From assembly GCA_934525735.1 (NCBI GenBank), contig CAKSZM010000019.1, positions 1-25,924 on the forward strand: DNA of 25,924 nucleotides. Reading direction: 5' to 3'. A program made the position numbers and the translations under genes. Positions 5,883 through 13,296 of the stretch are shown in pieces. The notes beneath the pieces were generated by a model. That model was not told where the DNA came from. It was given only the letters and a program-made list of their open reading frames with translations, and did no database searches. This DNA is from an uncultured Faecalibacterium sp. GTDB lineage: Bacteria; Bacillota; Clostridia; Oscillospirales; Ruminococcaceae. The first letter of the stretch is position 1. Each line of letters starts with the position of its first letter.

Positions 5883-8363
5883 ATGGTCGATCATATCGAG
5901 ATCCGGGGCGCCCGGGTGCACAACCTGAAAAATGTGGATGTGGATGTGCCGCTGGGTAGGATCGTGGGCGTGGCGGGCGTGTCCGGCTCGGGCAAGTCCA
6001 GCCTGGCGCTGGGCGTGCTGTATGCCGAAGGCTCACGGCGGTATCTGGACGCGCTGTCCACCTACACCCGCCGCCGCATGACCCAGGCGGCAAAAGCCTC
6101 GGTGGATGAGGTACTGTATGTTCCGGCGGCTCTGGCGCTGCACCAGCGGCCTGCTGTGCCGGGCATCCGCAGTACCTTCGGCACCGGGACCGAGCTGTTG
6201 AACAGTCTGCGGCTGATGTTCTCCCGCCTGTCCAGCTACCGCTGCCCGTCCTGCGGACACTGGCTGGAACCAAGCCTTGCCGTGGCGGCGGAAAAGCCGC
6301 TGGTCTGCCCGGTGTGCGGGGGCAGCGTGCGGGCGCTCTCGGCAGAGGAATTCGCCTTCAACAGTCAGGGTGCCTGCCGCACCTGCAGCGGCACCGGTAC
6401 GGTGATGGCGGTGGATGAAAGCACCCTTGTGCCGGACGAAAGCCTGACCATCGACGAGGGCGCGGTGGCGCCCTGGAAGAGCCTGATGTGGTCGCTGATG
6501 ACCGATATCTGCCGGGAGATGGGCGTGCGCACCAATGTGCCGTTCCGGGAGCTGACGGCAGAGGAAAAGGACATTGTCTACCATGGTCCGGCTGTGAAAA
6601 AGCACATCTTCTACCACAATAAAAACTCCAATCAGGCCGGGGAGCTGGACTTCACCTATTTCAACGCGACCTATACCGTGGAAAACGCCCTCGCTAAGGT
6701 CAAGGACGAAAAAGGCATGAAGCGTGTGGAAAAATTCCTGCGGCAGGGCGTTTGCCCGGACTGCGGCGGCTCCCGGCTGAGCAAAGCTGCCCGGGAACCG
6801 AAGCTGCGGGGCATTTCGCTGGACGAGGCCTGCCGGATGACGCTGGGCCAGCTGACGGAATGGGTGGCCGGGGTGCCGGGCAGCCTGCCGGAAGAAATGC
6901 GCCCTATGGCCCGCAGCATCTGCGAGTCCTTCCAGACGGTGGCGGCGCGGCTGATCTCGCTGGGACTTTCCTACCTGACGCTGGACCGCGCTGCCGCCAC
7001 CCTTTCCACAGGGGAGCGCCAGCGGATGCAGCTGGCCCGGGCGGTGCGCAACCGCACCACGGGGGTGCTCTATGTGCTGGATGAACCTTCCATCGGCCTG
7101 CACCCCTCCAACATCGAGGGACTGACCGATGTGATGCACGATCTGATCGCTGATGGCAATTCGGTGGTACTGGTGGATCACGACACCCAGATCTTGAAAG
7201 AAGCGGACTGGCTCATTGAGATGGGGCCGGAAGCCGGGGCAAAGGGCGGCCATGTCATTGCACAGGGCACCATCCCGCAGATCGAACAGAATGCGGCGTC
7301 TCAGATCGGGCCGTTCCTCGCGGGCCGGGCAGGGGTGCAGGCGCGGCCCCGCACGCCGGAAGAGGATCTGTTTGCACTGGGGCATATCCGGCTGTCTACC
7401 TCGGCCATCCATACCGTGAAACCGCTGGAACTGGACCTGCCCAAAGGGCGGCTGACCGTCGTTACCGGTGTGTCCGGCTCGGGCAAAACGACCCTTATTC
7501 TGGAGAGTCTGATCCCGGCGCTGCAGGCAAAAGTCAGCAGCACACCTTTGCCGGAACATATAAAAGCTGTGGACGCCGAGGGCATCGCGCAGGTCAAGCT
7601 TATCGACGCAACGCCCATCGGCATCAATGTGCGCTCCACCGTGGCCACCTACGCCAATGTGCACGACGAGCTGCGCAAGCTCTTTGCCCGGACGCCGGAC
7701 GCAAAAGAACACGGCTATAAAGCGGGGGACTTCTCCTATAACACCGGAAAACTGCGCTGCCCCACCTGCGACGGCACCGGCATCATCAGCCTGGACGTGC
7801 AGTTCCTGCCGGATGTGGAGGTGCCCTGCCCGGACTGCGGCGGTTCCCGCTACAGCCGGGAGGCAGCGGCGGTCAAACTGCCCACGGCCAACGGCGCACC
7901 GGCATCCATGGCCGACCTGATGGACATGGACGTGTCCGCTGCGCTGGAAGCCTGCGCCGACCGCAAGCTGGTGCGCCAGCGCCTGCAGGTGCTGCAGGAA
8001 CTGGGTCTTGGATACCTGACCCTCGGGGAAGAAACGCCCAGCCTTTCCGGCGGCGAAGCCCAGCGGCTCAAGCTGGCCAGCGAGATGGGCAAAGGGCAGG
8101 CAGACAGCGTGTTCGTGTTTGATGAGCCGACCATCGGTCTGCATCCGCTGGATGTGCGCACGCTGCTGGGCGTGTTCCAGAAGCTGATCGAAAACGGGGC
8201 CACGGTGGTGGTCATCGAGCACGATCTGGACGTGATCCGCAATGCGGACTATATTGTAGATATGGGTCCGGGCGGCGGCGCTGCCGGCGGGCGCATCGTG
8301 GCGGCCGGCACTCCGGAGCAGGTGAAGCACAACCCGGAGAGCGTTACCGCAAAGTATCTCTGA
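5883..8363 (+). CDS. UvrA-like ABC ATPase lacking the UvrB-binding domain
   Basis: An 826-residue tandem ABC ATPase of the UvrA family. NBD1 has Walker A GVSGSGKSS (32-40), signature LSTGERQRMQLA (about 375) and Walker B VLDEPSIGLHP (about 400). NBD2 has GVSGSGKTTL (about 529), LSGGEAQRL (about 721) and VFDEPTIGLHP (about 745). The essential C-terminal zinc module is complete: CPTC and CPDC separated by 19 residues (about 626-652). True UvrA has roughly 940 residues. Here only some 17 residues separate CPSCGH (about 120) from CPVCGGSV (about 142), where UvrA carries the UvrB-binding domain. This makes it a UvrA2/DrrC-type paralogue. Such proteins have been tied to tolerance of DNA-binding drugs rather than classic excision repair. 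GGAGAGGG precedes the start. Confidence 0.92.
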   Translation: MVDHIEIRGARVHNLKNVDVDVPLGRIVGVAGVSGSGKSSLALGVLYAEGSRRYLDALSTYTRRRMTQAAKASVDEVLYVPAALALHQRPAVPGIRSTFGTGTELLNSLRLMFSRLSSYRCPSCGHWLEPSLAVAAEKPLVCPVCGGSVRALSAEEFAFNSQGACRTCSGTGTVMAVDESTLVPDESLTIDEGAVAPWKSLMWSLMTDICREMGVRTNVPFRELTAEEKDIVYHGPAVKKHIFYHNKNSNQAGELDFTYFNATYTVENALAKVKDEKGMKRVEKFLRQGVCPDCGGSRLSKAAREPKLRGISLDEACRMTLGQLTEWVAGVPGSLPEEMRPMARSICESFQTVAARLISLGLSYLTLDRAAATLSTGERQRMQLARAVRNRTTGVLYVLDEPSIGLHPSNIEGLTDVMHDLIADGNSVVLVDHDTQILKEADWLIEMGPEAGAKGGHVIAQGTIPQIEQNAASQIGPFLAGRAGVQARPRTPEEDLFALGHIRLSTSAIHTVKPLELDLPKGRLTVVTGVSGSGKTTLILESLIPALQAKVSSTPLPEHIKAVDAEGIAQVKLIDATPIGINVRSTVATYANVHDELRKLFARTPDAKEHGYKAGDFSYNTGKLRCPTCDGTGIISLDVQFLPDVEVPCPDCGGSRYSREAAAVKLPTANGAPASMADLMDMDVSAALEACADRKLVRQRLQVLQELGLGYLTLGEETPSLSGGEAQRLKLASEMGKGQADSVFVFDEPTIGLHPLDVRTLLGVFQKLIENGATVVVIEHDLDVIRNADYIVDMGPGGGAAGGRIVAAGTPEQVKHNPESVTAKYL

Positions 8364-8369
8364 AAAGCG

Positions 8370-8410
8370 ATAAAAGCAAATCTCGCCGGGAAAATACTCG
8401 GCGGGATTTG
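8370..8410 (-). terminator. Terminator between convergent uvrA-like and sugar kinase genes
   Basis: An uninterrupted 12-bp stem pairs 8377-8388 with 8399-8410, with one wobble pair. On the - strand the stem is followed by GCTTTTATC, so it best serves the sugar kinase transcript. The + strand side has no T-run. Confidence 0.65.
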
Positions 8411-8427
8411 TGCGTTCAGCGGAAAAC

Positions 8428-9516
8428 TTACCGCTTGATATCGTAGTTCATGTTCATCAGGTTGCGGATGGAGCTGACATCATCGGTGATGTTGGCATCG
8501 CCGTGGATGGTGTGTTTGATGGCGCTGCTTGCAACCGCAAAGTTGATCATATCCATGGCCTTGTAGCCGTGCAGCATGGCGTAGATCAGACCGCTGGCAA
8601 AAGCGTCGCCGCCGCCCACGCGGTCAAGAATGTTGAAGGTGAACAGCTTGCTCTCGAAGGTGTGGCCGTCGTACCACATAAAGGCCTTCAGGCTGTTTTC
8701 GCTGCCGCTATGGGCGTAGCGCACATGGCGGGCGATGCACTTGAGGTTGGGGTAGCGCTCGATGAAATGCTGGAAGATCTCGTCCTGCTGCTCATAGCTG
8801 GGCTGCAGGGGTACGCCGTCCTTCCAGTCGCCCTTGGAGTGGTCGTTATCGTCCTTCCACAGGTGGTACGGCTCAATGCCCAGCAGCACATCCACATAGG
8901 GCAGGCACTCGGTGCAGAAGTCGCGGGCTTCCTCCCAGGTCCACAGGGTGGAGCGGAAGTTGCCGTCAAAGCTGACGGTCAGTCCCTTCTGCTTTGCCAC
9001 CTTGAGCATATCGAGGGTCAGGGTGCGGCAGTTGGGGGCGAGGGCCGGGGTGATGCCGCTCAGATGCAGCCAATCGTAGCCGTCCAGCAGGGCGTTCAGG
9101 TCTACCTGCGAGAAATCATACTCGGTAATGGCGCTGTGCTTGCGGTCGTAGATGACCTTGGACGGGCGGATGCCGTAGCCGGTTTCCAGATAATAGGTGC
9201 CCAGACGGTTGGAGGGGGTCTCGTCCGGCTCGGTGAGGATCATGGGGGTGCAGTGGACATCGTTGGAGCGCAGCCAGCGCACCGCGCTCTTGCCCAGGCT
9301 GTTGTTGGGCACAACGCTGAAGAAGGTGCTGTCCACACCCAGGTTTGCCAGTGCCAGCGCAATGTTGGCCTCGCTGCCGCCGTAGCTGGCTTCAAAGGCG
9401 GATGCCATGCGGATCTTTTCGTAGTTCGGCGGGGTCAGGCGCAGCATGATCTCGCCGCAGGTGATGAATTTCTGGCCGTTGGTCTCATTGCCAAGGATCG
9501 GATTGAAATGTTCCAT
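8428..9516 (-). CDS. PfkB-family sugar kinase, probably 2-keto-3-deoxygluconate kinase
   Basis: A 362-residue ribokinase/PfkB-family kinase. The N-terminal GEIMLRLTPPNYEKI and the SYGGSEANIALALANLGV stretch are typical of KdgK-like enzymes, which phosphorylate 2-dehydro-3-deoxygluconate in hexuronate and pectin breakdown. The C-terminal PfkB signature DRVGGGDAFASGLIY (298-312) carries the catalytic Asp304; the usual GAGD is GGGD here. It is longer than most KdgK proteins because of a hydrophilic insert around LWKDDNDHSKGDWKDG. AGGAGG lies six bases before the start. It is monocistronic with its own strong promoter. No other hexuronate gene lies nearby, so substrate assignment rests on sequence alone. 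Confidence 0.85.
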   Translation of the reverse strand: MEHFNPILGNETNGQKFITCGEIMLRLTPPNYEKIRMASAFEASYGGSEANIALALANLGVDSTFFSVVPNNSLGKSAVRWLRSNDVHCTPMILTEPDETPSNRLGTYYLETGYGIRPSKVIYDRKHSAITEYDFSQVDLNALLDGYDWLHLSGITPALAPNCRTLTLDMLKVAKQKGLTVSFDGNFRSTLWTWEEARDFCTECLPYVDVLLGIEPYHLWKDDNDHSKGDWKDGVPLQPSYEQQDEIFQHFIERYPNLKCIARHVRYAHSGSENSLKAFMWYDGHTFESKLFTFNILDRVGGGDAFASGLIYAMLHGYKAMDMINFAVASSAIKHTIHGDANITDDVSSIRNLMNMNYDIKR

Positions 9517-9574
9517 ATTGCTCCTCCTGATGACGGGTAGGTTCCAAGAACTCTGTTAACACATCGTTGTATCC

Positions 9575-9603
9575 ATTATAATCCGCAGTGCTGCAGATTG
9601 CAA
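9575..9603 (-). promoter_or_regulatory. Promoter of the PfkB kinase gene
   Basis: Read on the - strand: TTGCAA (9598-9603), a 17-base spacer, then TATAAT (complement ATTATA at 9575-9580). It is a near-consensus vegetative promoter 58 bases upstream of the start codon. Confidence 0.85.
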
Positions 9604-9682
9604 GCAATTCGGGAACAGCACCGGAGAAAATCCGGGCGGAAATTTGGATAGTTTGACGAAAACAGAGCCGATGATGCGCTGA

Positions 9683-9902
9683 GGGCAGAAAGTTTCTCTG
9701 AGGACCGTCCGCTGGGGTGGGACCCTGCTGCCGCAGGCAGTAGGGCGGGCGATGGAATGGCTTGCAGCGGAGGCGACCGCCGCCAGCGGCGGAAACAGGG
9801 AGCCAAGGCTGGGGCAGCGGCCAGCAGGATGCAAGGCGAGAGCCGCCGCAGACGCTGGGAGCCGCAACCCGTTTTCGTGTCCGAGGAGAAAGCTTTCTGC
9901 CC
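9683..9902. ncRNA. Structured gene-free segment: candidate ncRNA or inverted-repeat element
   Basis: The ends form a long stem. GGGCAGAAAG (9683-9692) pairs with CTTTCTGCCC (9893-9902), then TTTCTC (9693-9698) with GAGAAA (9886-9891) across one bulged base, then GGAC (9702-9705) with GTCC (9879-9882). Inside are a 10-bp hairpin (9723-9732 with 9736-9745, loop GCA) and a GC hairpin near 9777-9792. It is very GC-rich and purine-biased, and open frames across it have low-complexity Arg/Pro/Ala-rich translations. It lies 11 bases after the radical SAM stop codon and upstream of the kinase promoter. It fits an RNA with a closing stem or a small non-autonomous repeat; direction of transcription is unknown. 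The rest of the 9517-9913 gap holds only the kinase promoter. Confidence 0.45.
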
Positions 9903-9913
9903 GTGTGGTGCTT

Positions 9914-10834
9914 TCACACTCCCGTCAGATCAAAGCTTGGGGTATACTCTTCTTTCGCGCTGCTCTTCTGCTGCATATAGCCCTGCACAAGCCCTTTGTC
10001 CATGGCATAGTTAACCACCCGGCGGTACTCATAGGTCGTGATACGCCGCCCGATGCCGTGCTCGGCAGCCTTGTAAAACGGCGTGTACTGGCTCATGACG
10101 CTGGGCAGAAAACATCCCGGGTCGGCGTCGTTCCAGGCGGCCATCTGATCCAGCACGGCAAAGCTGTCGTCCACATGGCCGGGCAGAGCCAGATGCCGCA
10201 GGATAACACCCTTCTGCAGGATGCCGTCTGCATCGAACACCGGGTGCCCGGCCTGTGCCATCATGGCTTCAATGGCGGGCTTTGCCTGCGCAAAGTAGTC
10301 CGGCGCAGAGGAAAGTTCCGCCGAGAGGGCGGAGGAGACGTATTTCAGATCCGCCAGCCAGATATCGATGTACCCGCGCCAGGCTTCCACGCTCTCCACC
10401 GTCTCGTAGCCGCCGGTGTTGCAGACGATGGGCAGGCACAGACCCTTTTCCCGGGCAAGGTCCAGTGCGGCGATGATCCACGGCCGCCACTGTCCCGGCG
10501 TGACCAGATTGATGTTGTGGGCACCCTGTGCCTGCAGGCTGAGGAAGATGTCGGCAAGATGCTCCACGGTGATTTCCTTGCCCAGCCCTTCGGCGCTGAT
10601 AGGGTAGTTCTGGCAGAAGCAGCACTTGAGGGTGCAGCCGGAGAAGAACACCGTGCCGCTGCCCTTTGTGCCGCTGATGCACGGCTCCTCCCAAAAGTGC
10701 AGAGCGGCCCGGGCGGCTTTTAAGGTGCTGCCTGCCCCGCAGTAACCGGTGCGCCCGGCGGCGCGGTCGGCTCCGCAGCGGCGGGGGCAAAGGGTGCAGG
10801 AAGAGGGAACGGAAACAAGATCGCTTTTCGGCAT
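9914..10834 (-). CDS. PflX-type radical SAM protein
   Basis: A 306-residue radical SAM protein of the PflX/COG1313 type, related to pyruvate formate-lyase activating enzymes. The radical SAM cluster motif is C67-x3-C71-x2-C74 in SGCTLKCCFCQNYPIS. An N-terminal cysteine set (C13, C16, C20, C32; CTLCPRRCGADRAAGRTGYC) marks this subfamily and may bind a second Fe-S cluster. The target of these proteins is not established. Start ATG 10834 is preferred because AAAGGA precedes it by about eleven bases; the frame also has an upstream TTG at 10843 too close to that site. It is divergent from fbp. No glycyl-radical enzyme gene is in the window, so it is not obviously an activase of a neighbour. Confidence 0.85.
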   Translation of the reverse strand: MPKSDLVSVPSSCTLCPRRCGADRAAGRTGYCGAGSTLKAARAALHFWEEPCISGTKGSGTVFFSGCTLKCCFCQNYPISAEGLGKEITVEHLADIFLSLQAQGAHNINLVTPGQWRPWIIAALDLAREKGLCLPIVCNTGGYETVESVEAWRGYIDIWLADLKYVSSALSAELSSAPDYFAQAKPAIEAMMAQAGHPVFDADGILQKGVILRHLALPGHVDDSFAVLDQMAAWNDADPGCFLPSVMSQYTPFYKAAEHGIGRRITTYEYRRVVNYAMDKGLVQGYMQQKSSAKEEYTPSFDLTGV

Positions 10835-10871
10835 AATATCCAAAGTCCTTTGCTGAAAGTTTGTTGCACCC

Positions 10872-10880
10872 AGTATACCA
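10872..10880 (-). promoter_or_regulatory. Extended -10 promoter of the radical SAM gene
   Basis: On the - strand TGG precedes TATACT (complement AGTATA at 10872-10877), 37 bases upstream of the start codon. No clear -35 box. Confidence 0.55.
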
Positions 10881-10896
10881 CTTTTCGCGCCATCCG

Positions 10897-10905
10897 TGCT
10901 ATACT
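10897..10905 (+). promoter_or_regulatory. Extended -10 promoter of fbp
   Basis: TGC precedes TATACT at 10900-10905, about 100 bases before the fbp start. No good -35 box. It lies back to back with the radical SAM promoter, with 22 bases between the two -10 boxes, so the sites overlap. Confidence 0.6.
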
Positions 10906-11007
10906 ATAGGATAAGGAAAATAAAATACATATCTGCAGCAACATCTCTGCATGAGACGGCCGGACTGCGGGCTGTGCGCAGAGCAAGTGTTCTGGATGGA
11001 GGAAATC

Positions 11008-13014
11008 ATGCGCACCGAAACCGACGAGATCCGCGATAATCTGAAATACCTGACCCTGCTCGCCCGGGACTACCCCTCGCAGGCGGCAGCGGCCAGCGAG
11101 ATCATCAGCACGCAGGCATTGCTCAAGCTGCCCAAGGGCACCGAGCATTTTATGAGCGACCTGCACGGTGAGAACGAGGCCTTTGTGCACATCCTGAACT
11201 CGGCTTCCGGTGTCATCCGCGAAAAGGTGGATCAGGTGCTGGGGGACACCGTGCCGGAGACCACCCGCGCTGAGCTGGCAACCCTGATCTATTATCCCAA
11301 CGAAAAACTGCCCCAGCTCAAGGCACGCTGCACCAGCGAGGAAGCACTGGAACAGTGGTATACCGAGACCCTGCTGCGGCTTATCGATATCTGCCGTCTG
11401 GTGTCGTCCAAGCATACCCGCGACCATGTGCGCCGCTGTCTGCCCTCCAGCTGCGGATATATCCTCGATGAGCTGCTCCACGCCCACTTTGAGGATCACG
11501 ACAAAGATCTGTATTACGGCCAGATCGTGGGCAGCATCATCGAGAACGGCCGCGCCGACCGGTTCATCGAGCGGCTATGTGAGCTGATCAAGCATCTGGC
11601 AGTGGACAAGCTGCATATTGTAGGCGACCTGTTTGACCGCGGCCCCCGCCCGGATATCATTCTGGATCTGCTCATGCGCCACCACAATGTGGATATCCAG
11701 TGGGGCAACCACGACGTGGTGTGGATGGGCGCCGCCGCAGGCAGCCCCATCTGCATCTGCACCGTGCTCAAGACCACACTGGCCTACCACAACCACGGGA
11801 TGCTGGAGGATTGCTACGGCATCAATCTGCGCCATCTGCAGCGTATGGCCGAGCAGTTCTACGGCGGAGATGACCTTTCCATCTGGATGCCCCACACCGA
11901 CGCTGCCCGCGGCCCCTACACCCCGGGTATGCTGCACCGGTGCGCCGTGATGCACAAGGCCATCAGCATCCTGATGTTCAAGCTGGAGTGTCAGGTCATC
12001 GACCGCAACCCGGATTTCCAGATGCAGGGGCGGGACTATCTGCGCCGTATCGACTGGGAAAAGCACACCGTGAAGATCGGAGAAAAAGAATACCCCCTGC
12101 GGGATACTTCTTTCCCAACGGTTGACCCGGCCGACCCGGCAGCGCTGAACCCGGACGAACAGCTGGTGCTGACAAAACTGGTGCAGTCCTTCCGGCAGAG
12201 CGAAAAGCTGCAGCAGCATGTTGAATTTCTCTATGCAAAAGGCAGCGTGTACCATATCGAGAACGGAAATCTGCTGTATCATGGCGCGGTGCCCATGACC
12301 GCCCGGGGTACCTTTGCGACAGAACGCTTTGAGGGCCACCGCTATTCCGGGCGCGCCCTGATGGATTACTGCGACGCCCGGGCACGCCGGGGCTACTACG
12401 CCCCTGAAGGCAGCGCCGACCGCCAGAGCGGGCAGGACTTTTTGTGGTATCTGTGGTGCGGCAAGCTGTCGCCGCTGTTCGGCCGCAGCGCCATGACCAC
12501 ATTCGAGCGGCTGTATGTGGCCGACCCTGCCACCCACACCGAGGTCAAGGACCCCTATTATACATGGTACAACGACGAAGCTGTCTGCCGCCGCATTCTG
12601 GCGGAGTTCGGCCTGCCGGGCACGAGCCACATCGTCAACGGCCATGTCCCCGTGCGGGAAAAGAACGGCGAAAGCCCCATCAAGGGCGGGGGACGGCTGG
12701 TGGTCATCGACGGCGGATTCTGCCGCGCCTACCACGAAAAGACCGGCATTGCGGGATACACGCTGGTGTATTCCAGCCGCACCATGTCTCTGCGGACCCA
12801 TCAACCTTTTGAAAGCGCCGAAAAGGCCGTGAAGGAAAATCTGGACATCATTTCCCAGAAAAATATTCTCGAGACCGAGAACCACCGCATCCTTGTGGAG
12901 GACACCGACGAGGGCGAAGTGCTGCGGGAACGGGTGCATGACCTTAAGCAGCTGGTGACGGCCTACCAGCTGGGTTGGATCACCGAAGCCCGCTGCGAGG
13001 ATCGTGTCTGGTAA
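11008..13014 (+). CDS. fbp: Fructose-1,6-bisphosphatase, class III
   Basis: A 668-residue enzyme matching the Firmicutes class III FBPase (PF06874; B. subtilis Fbp is of similar length). It hydrolyses fructose 1,6-bisphosphate to fructose 6-phosphate in gluconeogenesis. The metallophosphatase motifs are in order: DLHGE (51-55), GDLFDRGPRPD (about 206), WGNHD (about 231) and NGHVPV (about 543), followed by the family-typical KGGGRLVVIDGGFCRAYH and YSSRTMSLRTHQPF. Start ATG 11008 is chosen because GGAGG lies five bases before it; in-frame ATGs at 10951 and 10996 have weaker sites. The leader of about 100 bases has only a short CTGCG/CGCAG hairpin. No strong terminator follows; an AT-rich hairpin at 13061-13088 is the nearest candidate. 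Confidence 0.95.
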   Translation: MRTETDEIRDNLKYLTLLARDYPSQAAAASEIISTQALLKLPKGTEHFMSDLHGENEAFVHILNSASGVIREKVDQVLGDTVPETTRAELATLIYYPNEKLPQLKARCTSEEALEQWYTETLLRLIDICRLVSSKHTRDHVRRCLPSSCGYILDELLHAHFEDHDKDLYYGQIVGSIIENGRADRFIERLCELIKHLAVDKLHIVGDLFDRGPRPDIILDLLMRHHNVDIQWGNHDVVWMGAAAGSPICICTVLKTTLAYHNHGMLEDCYGINLRHLQRMAEQFYGGDDLSIWMPHTDAARGPYTPGMLHRCAVMHKAISILMFKLECQVIDRNPDFQMQGRDYLRRIDWEKHTVKIGEKEYPLRDTSFPTVDPADPAALNPDEQLVLTKLVQSFRQSEKLQQHVEFLYAKGSVYHIENGNLLYHGAVPMTARGTFATERFEGHRYSGRALMDYCDARARRGYYAPEGSADRQSGQDFLWYLWCGKLSPLFGRSAMTTFERLYVADPATHTEVKDPYYTWYNDEAVCRRILAEFGLPGTSHIVNGHVPVREKNGESPIKGGGRLVVIDGGFCRAYHEKTGIAGYTLVYSSRTMSLRTHQPFESAEKAVKENLDIISQKNILETENHRILVEDTDEGEVLRERVHDLKQLVTAYQLGWITEARCEDRVW

Positions 13015-13144
13015 AAGTGCAACAGAAGCGTCTCTTTTGGAGGACGGTTTTCTGTAAAATTTCTGAAAAAGAAATCAAATTTTCAGAATAATCGGCGCGA
13101 AAATGGGCAAAACAGAAAATAATGGAACCTGCCCAAATGAGACT

Positions 13145-13172
13145 TTGCATTTTTGTGAAAATTGTGTATAAT
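13145..13172 (+). promoter_or_regulatory. Promoter of murA
   Basis: The -35 box is TTGCAT (13145-13150), the spacer is 16 bases, and the -10 box is a perfect TATAAT (13167-13172). The leader of about 115 bases holds two hairpins, TACGGC/GCCGTA (13188-13206) and AGGCC/GGCCT (13256-13276). The second ends six bases before the murA ribosome site. Confidence 0.8.
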
Positions 13173-13296
13173 AAGATAGCTGTATCCTACGGCGTTGTTT
13201 GCCGTACCCGGAAACAGCGAATCGTCAGAAGTGATTTCAGAACCTTAACAGGAACAGGCCTGCCGGATGCGGGCCTCCGACAAGGAGATCATAAAA

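Noticed and set aside
6033..8330. 765-codon open frame on the - strand opposite the UvrA-like gene
   Set aside because: A shadow frame in GC-rich DNA with His/Arg/Gln-rich translation; the + strand gene has all expected motifs.
8410..9540. 376-codon open frame on the + strand opposite the PfkB kinase gene
   Set aside because: It is the mirror of a well-supported kinase on the other strand; the translation is Val/Ala/Gly-rich and matches no family.
9752..10723. 323-codon + strand frame over the structured segment and the radical SAM gene
   Set aside because: No ribosome site, low-complexity start, and most of it is antisense to the radical SAM gene.
11575..12939. 454-codon open frame on the - strand opposite fbp
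   Set aside because: Shadow of the class III FBPase, whose motifs are complete on the + strand.
13018..13030. TGCAACAG after fbp, resembling the end of the 474-692 element
   Set aside because: Only eight bases match and there is no inverted partner nearby.
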